Positions 26,618 through 35,416 are shown, counted from the stretch's first letter. The stretch: DNA of 64,000 nucleotides from Marinomonas sp. CT5 (GCF_018336975.1 NZ_CP025572.1:2815271-2879270), one strand, 5' to 3'. Numbers and translations: made by a program. The notes: generated by a model not told the origin, from the sequence alone.

Positions 26618-27220
26618 TTATTTAATATGCCGATGACTCAAAGGTTGCTTACGCCACTGCCACTCTTGTGCCGCCACCATAAATTCTCTTAATGGCTGCA
26701 TGTCCTCCCCAGCCACTTGCTCTATAGCGTAGGCGCAGGCTTCTAGGGTTGATAACGACACCTCATTCGGGGACTTACGAATGCTATATTGTCCTAGCGG
26801 CGGCTGAGAAAAACATACCGTATCAAAAGCATGCAACAAGCTTTCAGTAAAATACAGCTTCTTCGCCTTACGCCAGGTTGCATCAAGTAAAATCAACCCC
26901 TCAATGTGTACCGCAGCCTCCTTATCAATAGATTCGATGGCCGCGGCCCCTTCAATTGGAAACACCAAGCGCCATTTATTAGGGTCCAATTGCGCCAACA
27001 CCTCGTGTAAAAGCGCGGAATTTGCGATCGAGATACATTCCACCGTCGGTAAACCAAGTGACAAAAGAGACACGGTATTCTTGGCGTGTTGAGCCTCTTT
27101 AGGGTCTTGCAAAATCAAGATCCTTAAACGAGTGGAAAGCTTAGGCACCCACTTACAAACACACTGCTCGGTCAAAAAAAGACAGTCTCCACAACGTGTT
27201 CTTTTTGCACTTTGCATCAT
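26618..27220 (-). CDS. DTW-domain protein, probable tRNA-uridine aminocarboxypropyltransferase
   Basis: DTW proteins such as E. coli TapT (YfiP) add an aminocarboxypropyl group from SAM to U47 of tRNAs. The 200-residue protein has N-terminal zinc-type cysteines (RCGDCLFLTEQCVCKW), the DTW-type motif LLDATWRKAKKLY (about 112-124), and the YSIRKSP...LSTLEACAYAI segment. Here the namesake triplet reads DATW. It is 28 nt behind pdxJ on the same strand. Target tRNA and position cannot be told from sequence. Confidence 0.85.
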   Translation of the reverse strand: MMQSAKRTRCGDCLFLTEQCVCKWVPKLSTRLRILILQDPKEAQHAKNTVSLLSLGLPTVECISIANSALLHEVLAQLDPNKWRLVFPIEGAAAIESIDKEAAVHIEGLILLDATWRKAKKLYFTESLLHAFDTVCFSQPPLGQYSIRKSPNEVSLSTLEACAYAIEQVAGEDMQPLREFMVAAQEWQWRKQPLSHRHIK

Positions 27221-27248
27221 CAGATCTCTAACTTAGCTTTTGGACTTC

Positions 27249-27974
27249 TCAAGCCAGTTTTTCTAGGTAAGCTTTGACCACGTTATTCCAACCTAGATCC
27301 AAAGCTTCAACCGTCAACGCATGACCAATCGATACTTCCATGATTCGACCTTGCTCGCACAAAGCTTGAACGTTATTCAAATCTAAGTCATGCCCTGCAT
27401 TAACTTCCAGCCCAGCATCCAAAGCCGCTTGAGCCGCTTGCTGATACCTATACAGAACGTCTTCAAACCCCTCTTTACCAAACGCATTGGCATAAGCTTC
27501 TGTATACAGCTCAACGCGATCCGCTCCAACTTCCTTTGCCAGCGCCATGTTTTCAGGATCTGGATCCATGAATAAAACAACACGGATGCCTTTTTCTTTC
27601 AGCTTCGCAATAACTGGACGTAATGCATCTTGGTCTCTAGCAATATTCCAACCATGATCCGACGTTAATTGATTAGGGTCATCAGGCACCAATGTACATT
27701 GATCCGGCTCTACCTCTAAAACCACATTTAAGAACTGAGCATCAGGAAAACCTTCCACGTTCAATTCAGCACCAGGAAAACGTTTTAATAACACTTTTAA
27801 GTCGTAGGCATCTTGATAAGTCGCATGACGCTGATCAGGTCTTGGATGAATGGTGATACCAAACGCACCAAGTTTTAGCGTACGCTCAGCCATATCAATC
27901 ATGTTTGGGTAATCTCTTCCACGAGAATTTCGAAGTAAACCAATTTTATTCAGATTAACGCTTAGATGTGTCAT
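27249..27974 (-). CDS. pdxJ: Pyridoxine 5'-phosphate synthase
   Basis: PdxJ condenses 1-deoxy-xylulose phosphate and 3-amino-2-oxopropyl phosphate to pyridoxine phosphate in the cytoplasm. The 241-residue barrel has LSVNLNKIGLLRNSRG at the N-terminus, GITIHPRPDQRHA (about 39-51), the ELNVEGFP strand, TLVPDD and the phosphate-binding VNAGHDLDLNN (about 190-200). Compared with the enterobacterial form the opening is VNLNK rather than VNIDH and HPRPD rather than HLRED. This belongs to the variant branch seen in alphaproteobacteria. It heads a five-gene minus-strand run to lapD. Confidence 0.93.
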   Translation of the reverse strand: MTHLSVNLNKIGLLRNSRGRDYPNMIDMAERTLKLGAFGITIHPRPDQRHATYQDAYDLKVLLKRFPGAELNVEGFPDAQFLNVVLEVEPDQCTLVPDDPNQLTSDHGWNIARDQDALRPVIAKLKEKGIRVVLFMDPDPENMALAKEVGADRVELYTEAYANAFGKEGFEDVLYRYQQAAQAALDAGLEVNAGHDLDLNNVQALCEQGRIMEVSIGHALTVEALDLGWNNVVKAYLEKLA

Positions 27975-28113
27975 TCAACTTCTCTCGACAGGGTCATTTA
28001 TTGGCATTATAGGACAAACACATAGCGTCCATCACTAAAATCACAAACAAGTTATTCGCTTAGCCATTATATAGGCTTATGATAAACTGGGCGCCACAAA
28101 ATAGGAGTCCAAG

Positions 28114-28788
28114 ATGAAATACGAACTCTTCCATTCCATTTATGACCGAGCCGCTCTTCGGCATGGCGGAGCAAAACAACTCGAATCCATGCTATCAACT
28201 CCCCTAAACACAGCTCAACTCAGTCAACACCCTGACGATAGATGGCTTGCCGCTTTTTCGCAAAAAATCTTTCAGTCCGGCATTAATTGGCAAGTCGTTC
28301 GCAATAAATGGCCCGGCTTTGAGACCGTTTTTTTCGGCTTTGATATCGAAAAAATGCTACTTATCCATGATGAAATGTGGGAAGAAAAAGCCAAAGACAC
28401 CCGAATCATTCGTAATTTCGGTAAAGTAATGACCATTAGAGAAAATGCATTAATGATCAACGAATGCCAAGCGAGTCATGGCTCCTTCTCTAATTTTATT
28501 GCAAATTGGCCAAGTGAAGACATTATTGGTTTATGGGCCTATCTGAAAAAACATGGCGCTCGCCTAGGTGGTAACACTGGCCCCTACTCATTAAGAGCCA
28601 TGGGCAAAGACACCTTTATGCTAACAAAAGATGTTGAAGGCTATTTACGTCAACATGAGATTATTACCACAGGCCGAGACACCCAATCCGCGTGGAAGGC
28701 AGCTCAAGCCGCCTTTAATCATTGGCATAAAGAAAGTGCTCGCTCATATACAGAAATTAGCCAATGCATTGCATTAAGCGTCAATTAA
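28114..28788 (+). CDS. Tag-like DNA-3-methyladenine glycosylase I family protein
   Basis: The 224-residue protein belongs to the HhH-GPD Tag family: WLAAFSQKIFQSGINWQVVRNKWPGF matches the substrate-binding region (SxxGxxWxxxxxKxxxF), and RIIRNFGKVMTIRENA and LGGNTGPYSLRAMGKD follow in the family order. It starts MKYELFHSIYDRA and lacks the N-terminal Cys/His zinc ligands of E. coli Tag, so it is the divergent Tag-like branch. Excision of 3-methyladenine is probable but not certain. The ATG follows AGGAGT. The next gene starts 38 nt on. Confidence 0.8.
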   Translation: MKYELFHSIYDRAALRHGGAKQLESMLSTPLNTAQLSQHPDDRWLAAFSQKIFQSGINWQVVRNKWPGFETVFFGFDIEKMLLIHDEMWEEKAKDTRIIRNFGKVMTIRENALMINECQASHGSFSNFIANWPSEDIIGLWAYLKKHGARLGGNTGPYSLRAMGKDTFMLTKDVEGYLRQHEIITTGRDTQSAWKAAQAAFNHWHKESARSYTEISQCIALSVN

Positions 28789-28826
28789 ACGAAACACTTT
28801 AAACTACAAATTCTTTAGGAGAACTC

Positions 28827-29465
28827 ATGGCCGATCTTCGTATCGACATTATCTCAGATGTCGTTTGCCCCTGGTGTTATTTAGGCTATTCACGCCTTAA
28901 ACAAGCCATTGAACAATTGGGAGACGATTACCGAATCGACATTCGTTGGCAGCCCTTTGAGCTGCACCCAGACATGCCCTTATCAGGTGCCGATCGAGAA
29001 ACTTACCTAGGAGAGCGTTTCGGCAGCCCAGAAAAGCTTAATGAAGCGACGCACGCTATACAGCAAGTTGGTATTGAAGCAGGTATTCAGTTCAATTTTT
29101 CAGAAAAAGACCGAATTCCAAACACCAAACTGGCTCATCAATTTGTGCTTGCTGCGACAAAAGCGAATTTAGCGACTCCCTTTGTCTTGGCCTTATTCCA
29201 CGCCTACTTCACCGATGGCAAAGACATAGGATCCGAACCCATCCTAGAAGAAGTATCTCTCAGTATTGGCATGCAAAAAGCCGACATTGAATATGCTCTT
29301 AGCCCTGAAGCCAAAACACTAACAGAGAAAAAGCTGCAACATCTACGTGGGTTAGACATTCACTCAGTACCGACTTATGTCATTAATGATAAGTACATGG
29401 TTCAAGGGGCTCATACCCCTGAATCCTTCCTAAAAGTACTTAATGATATCGCTGAAAAAGAATAA
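28827..29465 (+). CDS. DsbA-family oxidoreductase (FrnE-like)
   Basis: The 212-residue protein has a thioredoxin-like fold with the redox motif C14-P-W-C17 (SDVVCPWCYLG) and the cis-Pro loop HSVPTYVIN near residue 188. There is no signal peptide, so it is cytoplasmic, as expected for FrnE-type proteins. The RWQPFELHPDMP segment is typical of the family. The natural substrate is unknown. AGGAG precedes the ATG. A 12-bp hairpin ends the unit. Confidence 0.88.
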   Translation: MADLRIDIISDVVCPWCYLGYSRLKQAIEQLGDDYRIDIRWQPFELHPDMPLSGADRETYLGERFGSPEKLNEATHAIQQVGIEAGIQFNFSEKDRIPNTKLAHQFVLAATKANLATPFVLALFHAYFTDGKDIGSEPILEEVSLSIGMQKADIEYALSPEAKTLTEKKLQHLRGLDIHSVPTYVINDKYMVQGAHTPESFLKVLNDIAEKE

Positions 29466-29482
29466 TCCCTCAACAATGAACC

Positions 29483-29519
29483 AGCGATAAGGCCAAGGCC
29501 ACCAGCAGGCCTTATCGCT
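29483..29519 (+). terminator. Hairpin after the FrnE-like gene
   Basis: AGCGATAAGGCC (29483-29494) and GGCCTTATCGCT (29508-29519) form a perfect 12-bp stem with a 13-nt loop, 17 nt after the stop. No T-run follows, so it may be a rho-assisted terminator or 3' stabiliser. Confidence 0.55.
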
Positions 29520-29576
29520 ACCGCCTCTAAAGTACTCAATAAAAACTATCAAACTCTACAAATAAATAAATTATTA

Positions 29577-29595
29577 CCCATTGATAATCATTACC
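29577..29595 (+). promoter_or_regulatory. Fur box upstream of bfd
   Basis: CCCATTGATAATCATTACC matches 14 of 19 positions of the Fur consensus (GATAATGATAATCATTATC), including the unbroken core TGATAATCATTA. It lies 52 nt before the bfd start, over the likely promoter. Iron-replete Fur would repress bfd, matching the known need for Bfd when iron is drawn from bacterioferritin. Confidence 0.75.
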
Positions 29596-29646
29596 ATTCG
29601 AAATACAATCGCATTATTGGAATATTATTGAGAGTGATTTTCATTT

Positions 29647-29841
29647 ATGTATGTTTGTATTTGCAATCGAGTATCAGACAGAGAAATAAAAGCATCAATC
29701 CAAGAAGGTGCGACAACCATGCGCGAGCTTTATAAAGAGCACAGCATTGGTAGTCAATGTGGGAAGTGTTGTCAGTGCGCAAAAAAAATACTGAACAATG
29801 AGCTTCTCAAAATAGCAGAAACTCAAGTTCAAGTAGCTTAG
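29647..29841 (+). CDS. bfd: Bacterioferritin-associated ferredoxin
   Basis: Bfd is a small [2Fe-2S] protein that passes electrons to bacterioferritin haem to release stored iron. The 64-residue protein has the ligand set C4, C6, C38 and C41 (MYVCICN and GSQCGKCCQC); an extra C42 and C44 follow. Length and the VSDREIKASIQEGA segment are typical. It converges on the two bacterioferritin genes and is controlled by the Fur box upstream. Confidence 0.95.
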   Translation: MYVCICNRVSDREIKASIQEGATTMRELYKEHSIGSQCGKCCQCAKKILNNELLKIAETQVQVA

Positions 29842-29842
29842 C

Positions 29843-29872
29843 TTCCGTTATTACATGACTGTAATAACGGAA
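29843..29872. terminator. Bidirectional hairpin between bfd and bfr
   Basis: TTCCGTTATTACA (29843-29855) pairs with TGTAATAACGGAA (29860-29872), a perfect 13-bp stem with a 4-nt loop, placed exactly between the two convergent stop codons. Confidence 0.65.
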
Positions 29873-29875
29873 TGA

Positions 29876-30340
29876 TTACATTTGTGATTGAAGATAATTT
29901 TCAATTCCTGAACTAGCAATTAGATGTTGCTGAGTTTCCAGCCAATCAATTTGCTCTTCTTGCTCTTCTAAAATCTTTTCCAACGCATCACGACTCATAA
30001 AGTCTTTTTTCTGCTCACATAAATCAATCGCAGCTTTAAGTGTCGGCAACGTATCCAATTCAAATTCCAGATTAGCCGCAATCATCTCTTCGCTGTTTTC
30101 GCCAATGCGTAAACGCCCAAGATCCTGCAGATTCGGCAACCCTTCTAAAAACAGCACTCGCTCAATTAAACGGTCAGCGTTTTTCATCTTCTGAATGGAT
30201 GTTTTGTAATCGGCTTTATCAAGTGCCTCAAAACCGAAGTCCTTAAACATACGAGCATGCAGAAAATACTGATTTATACCTACAAGCTCATTTGCTAATA
30301 CTTTATTCAGGCTGGCAACTACGTCACGATTCCCTTTCAT
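29876..30340 (-). CDS. bfr: Bacterioferritin, haem-binding type subunit with lost ferroxidase site
   Basis: The 154-residue ferritin-like protein opens MKGNRDVVASLNKVLANEL. By alignment to E. coli Bfr it keeps M52, the haem ligand, and E18 and E94. Three ferroxidase ligands are changed: E51 to K, H54 to N and H130 to Q. It therefore probably binds haem but cannot oxidise iron alone. It is second in a two-gene operon, 11 nt behind the other subunit, which has the opposite pattern. A mixed 24-subunit shell is the likely product, as known for two-subunit bacterioferritins in other proteobacteria. Confidence 0.92.
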   Translation of the reverse strand: MKGNRDVVASLNKVLANELVGINQYFLHARMFKDFGFEALDKADYKTSIQKMKNADRLIERVLFLEGLPNLQDLGRLRIGENSEEMIAANLEFELDTLPTLKAAIDLCEQKKDFMSRDALEKILEEQEEQIDWLETQQHLIASSGIENYLQSQM

Positions 30341-30351
30341 AAACGTTCTCC

Positions 30352-30825
30352 TTAGTTACCCATTTGCGATTGGTAATAATTTTGCATACCAATTTTTTCA
30401 ATTAGGCCAAGCTGTTTTTCCAACCAATAAACATGATCTTCTTCTGTATCAAACAATAGCTTCTCAAGCGTTTCACGAGTTTGATAGTCGCCTTCGGTTT
30501 CACATACCGCGATCGCTTCACGTACACAGGTTACGACTTCAAGCTCAAGCGTTAAGTCATTTTGCATCATGGAACGAACGTCAGAACCAATCAACAAATC
30601 GCGACGTTTCGTCATGCATGGCACACCTTCTAAAAATAGTATGCGCTTAATCAACCAATCTGAATGTTGCGTTTCTTCTTCCATTTCATGGTTAAGGCGT
30701 TCATATAACTTGCCCAAACCCCAATCTTCATACATACGCGAATGAATAAAATACTGATCAATTGCTGCTAATTCGTTCGCTAACAGCAAATTCAAACTAT
30801 CAATGACTTTTTTACTACCTTTCAT
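30352..30825 (-). CDS. bfr: Bacterioferritin, ferroxidase type subunit without haem ligand
   Basis: The 157-residue protein stores iron and keeps the full dinuclear ferroxidase set: E18, E51, H54, E94, E128 and H131 (one residue shifted from E. coli numbering). The haem-ligand position 52 is Thr instead of Met (EEETQH), so it should not bind the inter-subunit haem through this subunit. The start follows AGGAGAAGAAT. It is the first gene of the pair; iron release would depend on the haem subunit downstream and on Bfd. Confidence 0.92.
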   Translation of the reverse strand: MKGSKKVIDSLNLLLANELAAIDQYFIHSRMYEDWGLGKLYERLNHEMEEETQHSDWLIKRILFLEGVPCMTKRRDLLIGSDVRSMMQNDLTLELEVVTCVREAIAVCETEGDYQTRETLEKLLFDTEEDHVYWLEKQLGLIEKIGMQNYYQSQMGN

Positions 30826-30946
30826 ATTCTTCTCCTATTATTTCAAGTAAATCCATTTCACATAATCAATGCAGCACAGAAAACTTGATTCATAAAAATA
30901 AAAGTCTAAAAAAACCGCTCCAGACTTTGTTTTCGCGACTCTTCCC

Positions 30947-33244
30947 TTAAAACAATTCTTGGCTTGGTGGATCGTCTGTCTTAACAACCTTGCCCTCACC
31001 CACTTTTACTTCAAGGCTATCAATCCGCTGAAAACCTCTCGGTAACTTCAACCCTCTTCGACCACGCTCACCAATATATTCTTCCAAATCCTTCTCCGTG
31101 AAAGAAATGAAGCGTTTTCCTGCGTAAGCGGTAAGAAGATCATTCGGTTGAACACAAGCTAATGCAACGACTAACTCCTCTCTGTCTGCAGCCCGCGCAC
31201 TTGGGATACTGAGCATCTTATTGCCTTTTCCTTTAGCCATTTTTGGCAAAGAAGCGACATCAAACGCCAATATTCGACCTTCATTCGAAATCGCTACTAC
31301 ACGTCCAGATTCAGGGTTTTGTACTAATACAGGGGTCATTACTTGAGCCCCCTGTGGTAACGATAACGTTGCTTTACCTGCTTTGTTTTTGGCATACAAA
31401 TCTTTAAGTTGTGCGACAAAACCATAGCCGGCATCACTTGCGATCAAATAATGTGCTTCTTCATTGTCCAATATGGCAGAAACAATAGTGGCCCCTTTTT
31501 CTAATGAGATACGACCTGTAATAGGCTCACCCTGTCCGCGTGCAGAGGGCAATGTGTGCGCCTTAATCGAATAGCTTCGACCATTGGACGCTAACAGCAC
31601 CAATGTTTGATTAGAACGCCCCTTGGTGCTGACTAAAAACTCATCGCCAGATTTATAACTCAACCCATGAACATCAATATCATGACCTTTTGCCGCTCGA
31701 ATCCAGCCTTGTTTAGATAACACCACAGTAATTGGATCATTTGATAACAGATCCTCTTCACTGAATGCTTGCGCTTCTTTACGAGCCACAATTGGCGTTC
31801 GGCGCTCATCACCAAAATCATCAATGGCTTCTTGGATTTCATCTGAGATTAACTTTTTCAGTTTACGATCAGAGGCCAGCAAACCTTCTAGATGTTTACG
31901 CTCTTTTTCCAACTCGTCTTGCTCACCTTTGATGCGCATCTCTTCGAGTTTCGCAAGGTGACGTAACTTTAATTCTAGAATCGACTCTGCTTGTGTTTCG
32001 CTCAAGCCAAAACGCGCTATCAGTTCTAGTTTTGGCTTATCTTCTGTGCGAATAATGTCAATCACTTCATCGATATTCAAATAAGCGATTAACAAGCCTT
32101 CCAGAATGTGTAGCCTACTAATGACCTTATCTAATCGGAATTGCAAACGACGGCGCACCACATCGATACGGAAGCGCAACCATTCAGATAAGAAATTTTT
32201 CAATGGTTTCACTTGAGGCAAACCATCCAAGCCAATCACATTCATGTTTACACGATAGGATTTTTCAAGATCCGTCGTTGCAAACAGGTGTGTCATGACG
32301 GCATCAATATCAACACGGTTAGATTTAGGTACAATCACCAAGCGAGTTGGATTTTCGTGATCCGATTCATCACGTAAATCCACCACCATGGGCAATTTCT
32401 TCGCCTGCATCTGGGCTGCAATTTGCTCTAAGATTTTGCTACCTGAGACCTGGTGAGGCAATTCGTTAACAACGATCTCACCTTCTTCAATCGTAAAACG
32501 TGCGCGCGCTTTAATTTGCCCCTTGCCCGTTTCGTAAAGTTTAACGATATCGCTTCTTGGCGTGATTATTTCACCACCTGTCGGAAAATCGGGCCCCTGA
32601 ACATAGTTAAGTAAATCCTCAATTTCGGCATTAGGATTATTTAACAAATGTATACAAGCACCGCCAATCTCTCTTAGGTTATGAGGCGGAATATCCGTCG
32701 CCATGCCAACCGCAATACCGGTTGTACCATTTAGTAATAAATTTGGTAGACGGGATGGCAATACCGATGGCTCTTGTAAGGTACCATCAAAGTTTGGCAC
32801 CCAATCTACTGTGCCTTGGCTGACTTCTCTTAATAAAACATCTGCGTATTTTGACAAGCGAGATTCGGTATAACGCATGGCCGCAAAAGATTTTGGATCA
32901 TCTGGCGCGCCCCAGTTACCCTGGCCATCAACAAGAGGGTATCGATATGAGAAAGGTTGAGCCATGAGCACCATAGCTTCATAGCAGGCACTGTCACCAT
33001 GAGGATGAAATTTACCAAGTACATCCCCTACTGTACGAGCAGATTTTTTATATTTGGCACTGGCTTTTAGTCCCAATTCGCTCATCGCATAAATAATACG
33101 GCGCTGAACGGGTTTTAGACCATCACCGATATGCGGCAATGCTCGATCTAAAATAACGTACATGGAGTAATTTAAGTACGCTTTTTCTGTGTAGTCTTTT
33201 AATGAAAGGGTTTCATTCGACTCGAAATTTGACAACTCACTCAA
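30947..33244 (-). CDS. parC: DNA topoisomerase IV subunit A
   Basis: ParC with ParE separates replicated chromosomes. The 765-residue protein has the GyrA/ParC breakage domain with catalytic Tyr125 (AAMRYTES) and a beta-pinwheel C-terminal domain without the GyrA-box, which marks it as ParC. The quinolone-resistance region has S85 and E89 ([10 protein letters not shown]), the sensitive type residues. parE is not adjacent in the window. The gene is divergent from the cupin-like gene, with a 183-bp gap. Confidence 0.95.
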   Translation of the reverse strand: MSELSNFESNETLSLKDYTEKAYLNYSMYVILDRALPHIGDGLKPVQRRIIYAMSELGLKASAKYKKSARTVGDVLGKFHPHGDSACYEAMVLMAQPFSYRYPLVDGQGNWGAPDDPKSFAAMRYTESRLSKYADVLLREVSQGTVDWVPNFDGTLQEPSVLPSRLPNLLLNGTTGIAVGMATDIPPHNLREIGGACIHLLNNPNAEIEDLLNYVQGPDFPTGGEIITPRSDIVKLYETGKGQIKARARFTIEEGEIVVNELPHQVSGSKILEQIAAQMQAKKLPMVVDLRDESDHENPTRLVIVPKSNRVDIDAVMTHLFATTDLEKSYRVNMNVIGLDGLPQVKPLKNFLSEWLRFRIDVVRRRLQFRLDKVISRLHILEGLLIAYLNIDEVIDIIRTEDKPKLELIARFGLSETQAESILELKLRHLAKLEEMRIKGEQDELEKERKHLEGLLASDRKLKKLISDEIQEAIDDFGDERRTPIVARKEAQAFSEEDLLSNDPITVVLSKQGWIRAAKGHDIDVHGLSYKSGDEFLVSTKGRSNQTLVLLASNGRSYSIKAHTLPSARGQGEPITGRISLEKGATIVSAILDNEEAHYLIASDAGYGFVAQLKDLYAKNKAGKATLSLPQGAQVMTPVLVQNPESGRVVAISNEGRILAFDVASLPKMAKGKGNKMLSIPSARAADREELVVALACVQPNDLLTAYAGKRFISFTEKDLEEYIGERGRRGLKLPRGFQRIDSLEVKVGEGKVVKTDDPPSQELF

Positions 33245-33427
33245 GGAAATTTTCCTTCTACAATCATTTACATGTGCAAATTATCGACACACGTGGATTT
33301 CATAAACTATTATGGGCACAACTATAAAGAAACATCATAACGGACTGCAACACCTGACCTAAGATTATCATGGAAAGCTCTGAATTCTCGTGTTCCAATA
33401 CATTGGATATATAAAAAGGTACTTGTT

Positions 33428-34144
33428 GTGCGCTCAACCGATCAAAATACCCCCAACATGATAAATTACAGTCTTGGTGAATTCAGTAAACGTCTCATCA
33501 TCCATCATCATGATGACCTTTTTGTTGCACATGAACACCTTTTCCAAAACGACACACCAACCCGCTTTTATCATCACAATACAAACACATTTCTTTTTCT
33601 CATCAAGGGAGATATATATTTACAACAAATCACACCTGAAAAAGGAGAAGAAGAAACGGCATTAAAACAACATCAAGGAATATGGTTAGCAGCTCATAGT
33701 GTTAACACTATTACCTTGCTAACACCCGCCGTAGAGTTTTGTTTAATACGACTTAATGCGACCGATCATATTGATAAAAGTGAGCTATTTAAGAAAGTCT
33801 CTTCCGGAACCGTTGAATCGACCGTAGGCAGACGCCAGATAAAAACGTGGCCTCTTTGGCAAGGGCCGTCAGGCCAGGTCATTTTAGAGTTGTATCCACC
33901 GCAATTTAAAGAAACTCTCTATTATCAAAAGCAGTCTTCTCAATATTTTTTGCCGCTAAGTGGCACAGCGCTAGTGTATAACGAAAAAAAATCACTACAG
34001 CCTTTTCCACCATATGGAAAAGTCTTTAAGAAAAAAGAGCCAAGAGCAATTTTTAATCCAAGCTCTGAAAGCACCACCGTCTTATCGGTTACAACAGCTC
34101 AACCGGATAGTGGCAGAGTATTACTGCTCAGCAAAAAAACTTAA
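33428..34144 (+). CDS. Unknown protein with a cupin-like pattern
   Basis: I do not recognise the family. The 238-residue protein has beta-rich, cupin-like segments: FYHHNTNTFLFLIKGDIYLQQ (about 47-67), QGIWLAAHSVNTITLL (about 80-95), and a possible second barrel around SSQYFLPLSGTALVYN (about 175-190). The His-rich stretch HHHDD (26-30) and the paired HH (49-50) could bind metal. No helix-turn-helix follows, so it is not an AraC regulator. The start is GTG at 33428 behind AAGG at 8-nt spacing; an ATG at 33458 lacks a site. Divergent from parC, convergent with the GNAT gene. Confidence 0.6.
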   Translation: MRSTDQNTPNMINYSLGEFSKRLIIHHHDDLFVAHEHLFQNDTPTRFYHHNTNTFLFLIKGDIYLQQITPEKGEEETALKQHQGIWLAAHSVNTITLLTPAVEFCLIRLNATDHIDKSELFKKVSSGTVESTVGRRQIKTWPLWQGPSGQVILELYPPQFKETLYYQKQSSQYFLPLSGTALVYNEKKSLQPFPPYGKVFKKKEPRAIFNPSSESTTVLSVTTAQPDSGRVLLLSKKT

Positions 34145-34166
34145 CGAGCACCATAACGAATGATAT

Positions 34167-35054
34167 TTACCGCAAAACTAACGCGGTTAAAATATGATCC
34201 TCCCACTGCCCATTTATTTTCAAATAATCTCGAGCCACCCCTTCTTTTTGAAAATCCAGCTTCTTCAAAACAGCTGCACTTCTGGCATTTCTTGGCATAT
34301 AGCTGGCTTGTATACGATCAATATGTTGCTCTTTATGCAGATACTCAATACCAGCACTTAGAGCTTCGTGCATTATGCCTTTCCCCTGCTCGCTTTGCCG
34401 TAAACTGTAGCCCAAGTTACAAGCTTGAAACACCCCACGAATAATATTAGAAAAATTTGTATAGGCCAGCATCTTGTCCTCCTGAGGTGACAAAAAGCAA
34501 AGTACAATGCCCTTATCCTCTAAAAAATCACGCCGCATCTCACGAATACGTAATTCGCAAGTTTCAAGGGAATAATAACCATCGCTCCTTAATGGCTCCC
34601 ACGGCGCAAGAAAGTCTTTTTCTTGATTAATATAATCGTATAAAAGAGGCGCTTGACCTTCATCTAATACTTTCAGCACCCCCCTTTCGGTTTCTATCCG
34701 AGGGAAACGTGAAGCATGCAATTTTTTGTCGGTACGCTTAAATGACATATTATTGATCACTTCAAATAACTTTAGCGAATACTCTTCATACCAGCAGTTT
34801 TCACCAATAGACAATACTTTTCGTTGTATATCATGACTTAACCATGACTCCGCTGTTTCTTTAGAATCCCAATAGGTCAATAATAAATCCATCTCACCAG
34901 AACCATACTCCGCGCCAAGATAACCCGCTTGATCTCTTGCTAACTCAAGCATTTTCTCTGTCATAATTCGGTAAGTTAAATCACTCAAAATAAGCTTACT
35001 GGACAACAGAACACCAAAATAAGATGCTTCCTTTGGGGAACTAAATAGATTCAT
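34167..35054 (-). CDS. Fusion of an ABM (antibiotic-biosynthesis-monooxygenase-like) domain with a RimJ-type GNAT acetyltransferase
   Basis: Residues about 9-100 match the ABM fold family: ELARDQAGYLGAEYGSGEMD, LLTYWDSKETAESWLSH and ENCWYEEYSLKLFEV. Residues about 118-293 match RimJ/RimL acetyltransferases: FLAPWEPLRSDGYYS, LGYSLRQSEQGKGIMHEAL (acetyl-CoA loop Q-x-x-G-x-G) and IDRIQASYMPRNARSAAVLKKLDF. A RimJ enzyme acetylates a protein N-terminus such as S5. The ABM part usually forms dimeric haem or small-molecule proteins; what it does here is unknown. No frameshift is needed; one frame spans both. The tail nearly meets the plus-strand gene (22-bp gap). Confidence 0.85.
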   Translation of the reverse strand: MNLFSSPKEASYFGVLLSSKLILSDLTYRIMTEKMLELARDQAGYLGAEYGSGEMDLLLTYWDSKETAESWLSHDIQRKVLSIGENCWYEEYSLKLFEVINNMSFKRTDKKLHASRFPRIETERGVLKVLDEGQAPLLYDYINQEKDFLAPWEPLRSDGYYSLETCELRIREMRRDFLEDKGIVLCFLSPQEDKMLAYTNFSNIIRGVFQACNLGYSLRQSEQGKGIMHEALSAGIEYLHKEQHIDRIQASYMPRNARSAAVLKKLDFQKEGVARDYLKINGQWEDHILTALVLR

Positions 35055-35089
35055 TGCTTCTCTAAAATAAAATAATGGGATTTAAGCTT

Positions 35090-35374
35090 TGGTTACGAGC
35101 ATTAAGATGGACTCTCACCTACACTTAAAACCTCAGGCCAAAGTAATGTTTTGGACAGATCTAAGCGTCGATACTCTTATATCGAAAAAGAGTAGCGTAA
35201 TAGAAAACCAGCCGTTTTCCATTACTATCAGAAATACGCATTGCACTACTTCTAAAGCCCTTTGATAGGCAGTAAAACAACATGTGCAAATAGATCTTCC
35301 CTATCGATATTCTTCCCTTTTTATCAATAGGGATATGGACAGCTTTATGCCCGCACTATGCGGGCATTTTTTTT
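35090..35374 (+). ncRNA. Candidate structured small RNA
   Basis: This stretch between the GNAT and speA genes has no convincing frame but ends in a clean plus-strand intrinsic terminator, with no plus-strand gene to terminate. Inside are TACTCTT/AAGAGTA (35172-35194) and a 12-bp stem with one mismatch, GTAATAGAAAAC with GTTTTCCATTAC (35197-35225). A weaker CCCTAT/ATAGGG pairing lies near 35299-35331. Several GGA triplets occur (near 35088, 35109, 35153, 35331 and 35337), as in CsrA-binding RNAs, but no GacA box was seen. The 5' end is unknown. Confidence 0.4.
35347..35374 (+). terminator. Intrinsic terminator, plus strand
   Basis: ATGCCCGC (35347-35354) pairs with GCGGGCAT (35360-35367) around a 5-nt loop and is followed by an eight-T run. 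On the minus strand no T-run follows, so it serves plus-strand transcription. The nearest plus-strand gene stops 1.2 kb upstream. Confidence 0.8.
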
Positions 35375-35416
35375 GATAAAGACTCACTGGGCAAAAAGCC
35401 AGCACGAGTATTCTCT

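Noticed and set aside
34160..34444. 94-residue plus-strand frame over the GNAT gene
   Set aside because: It lies wholly antisense to a conserved acetyltransferase domain and shows no family pattern.
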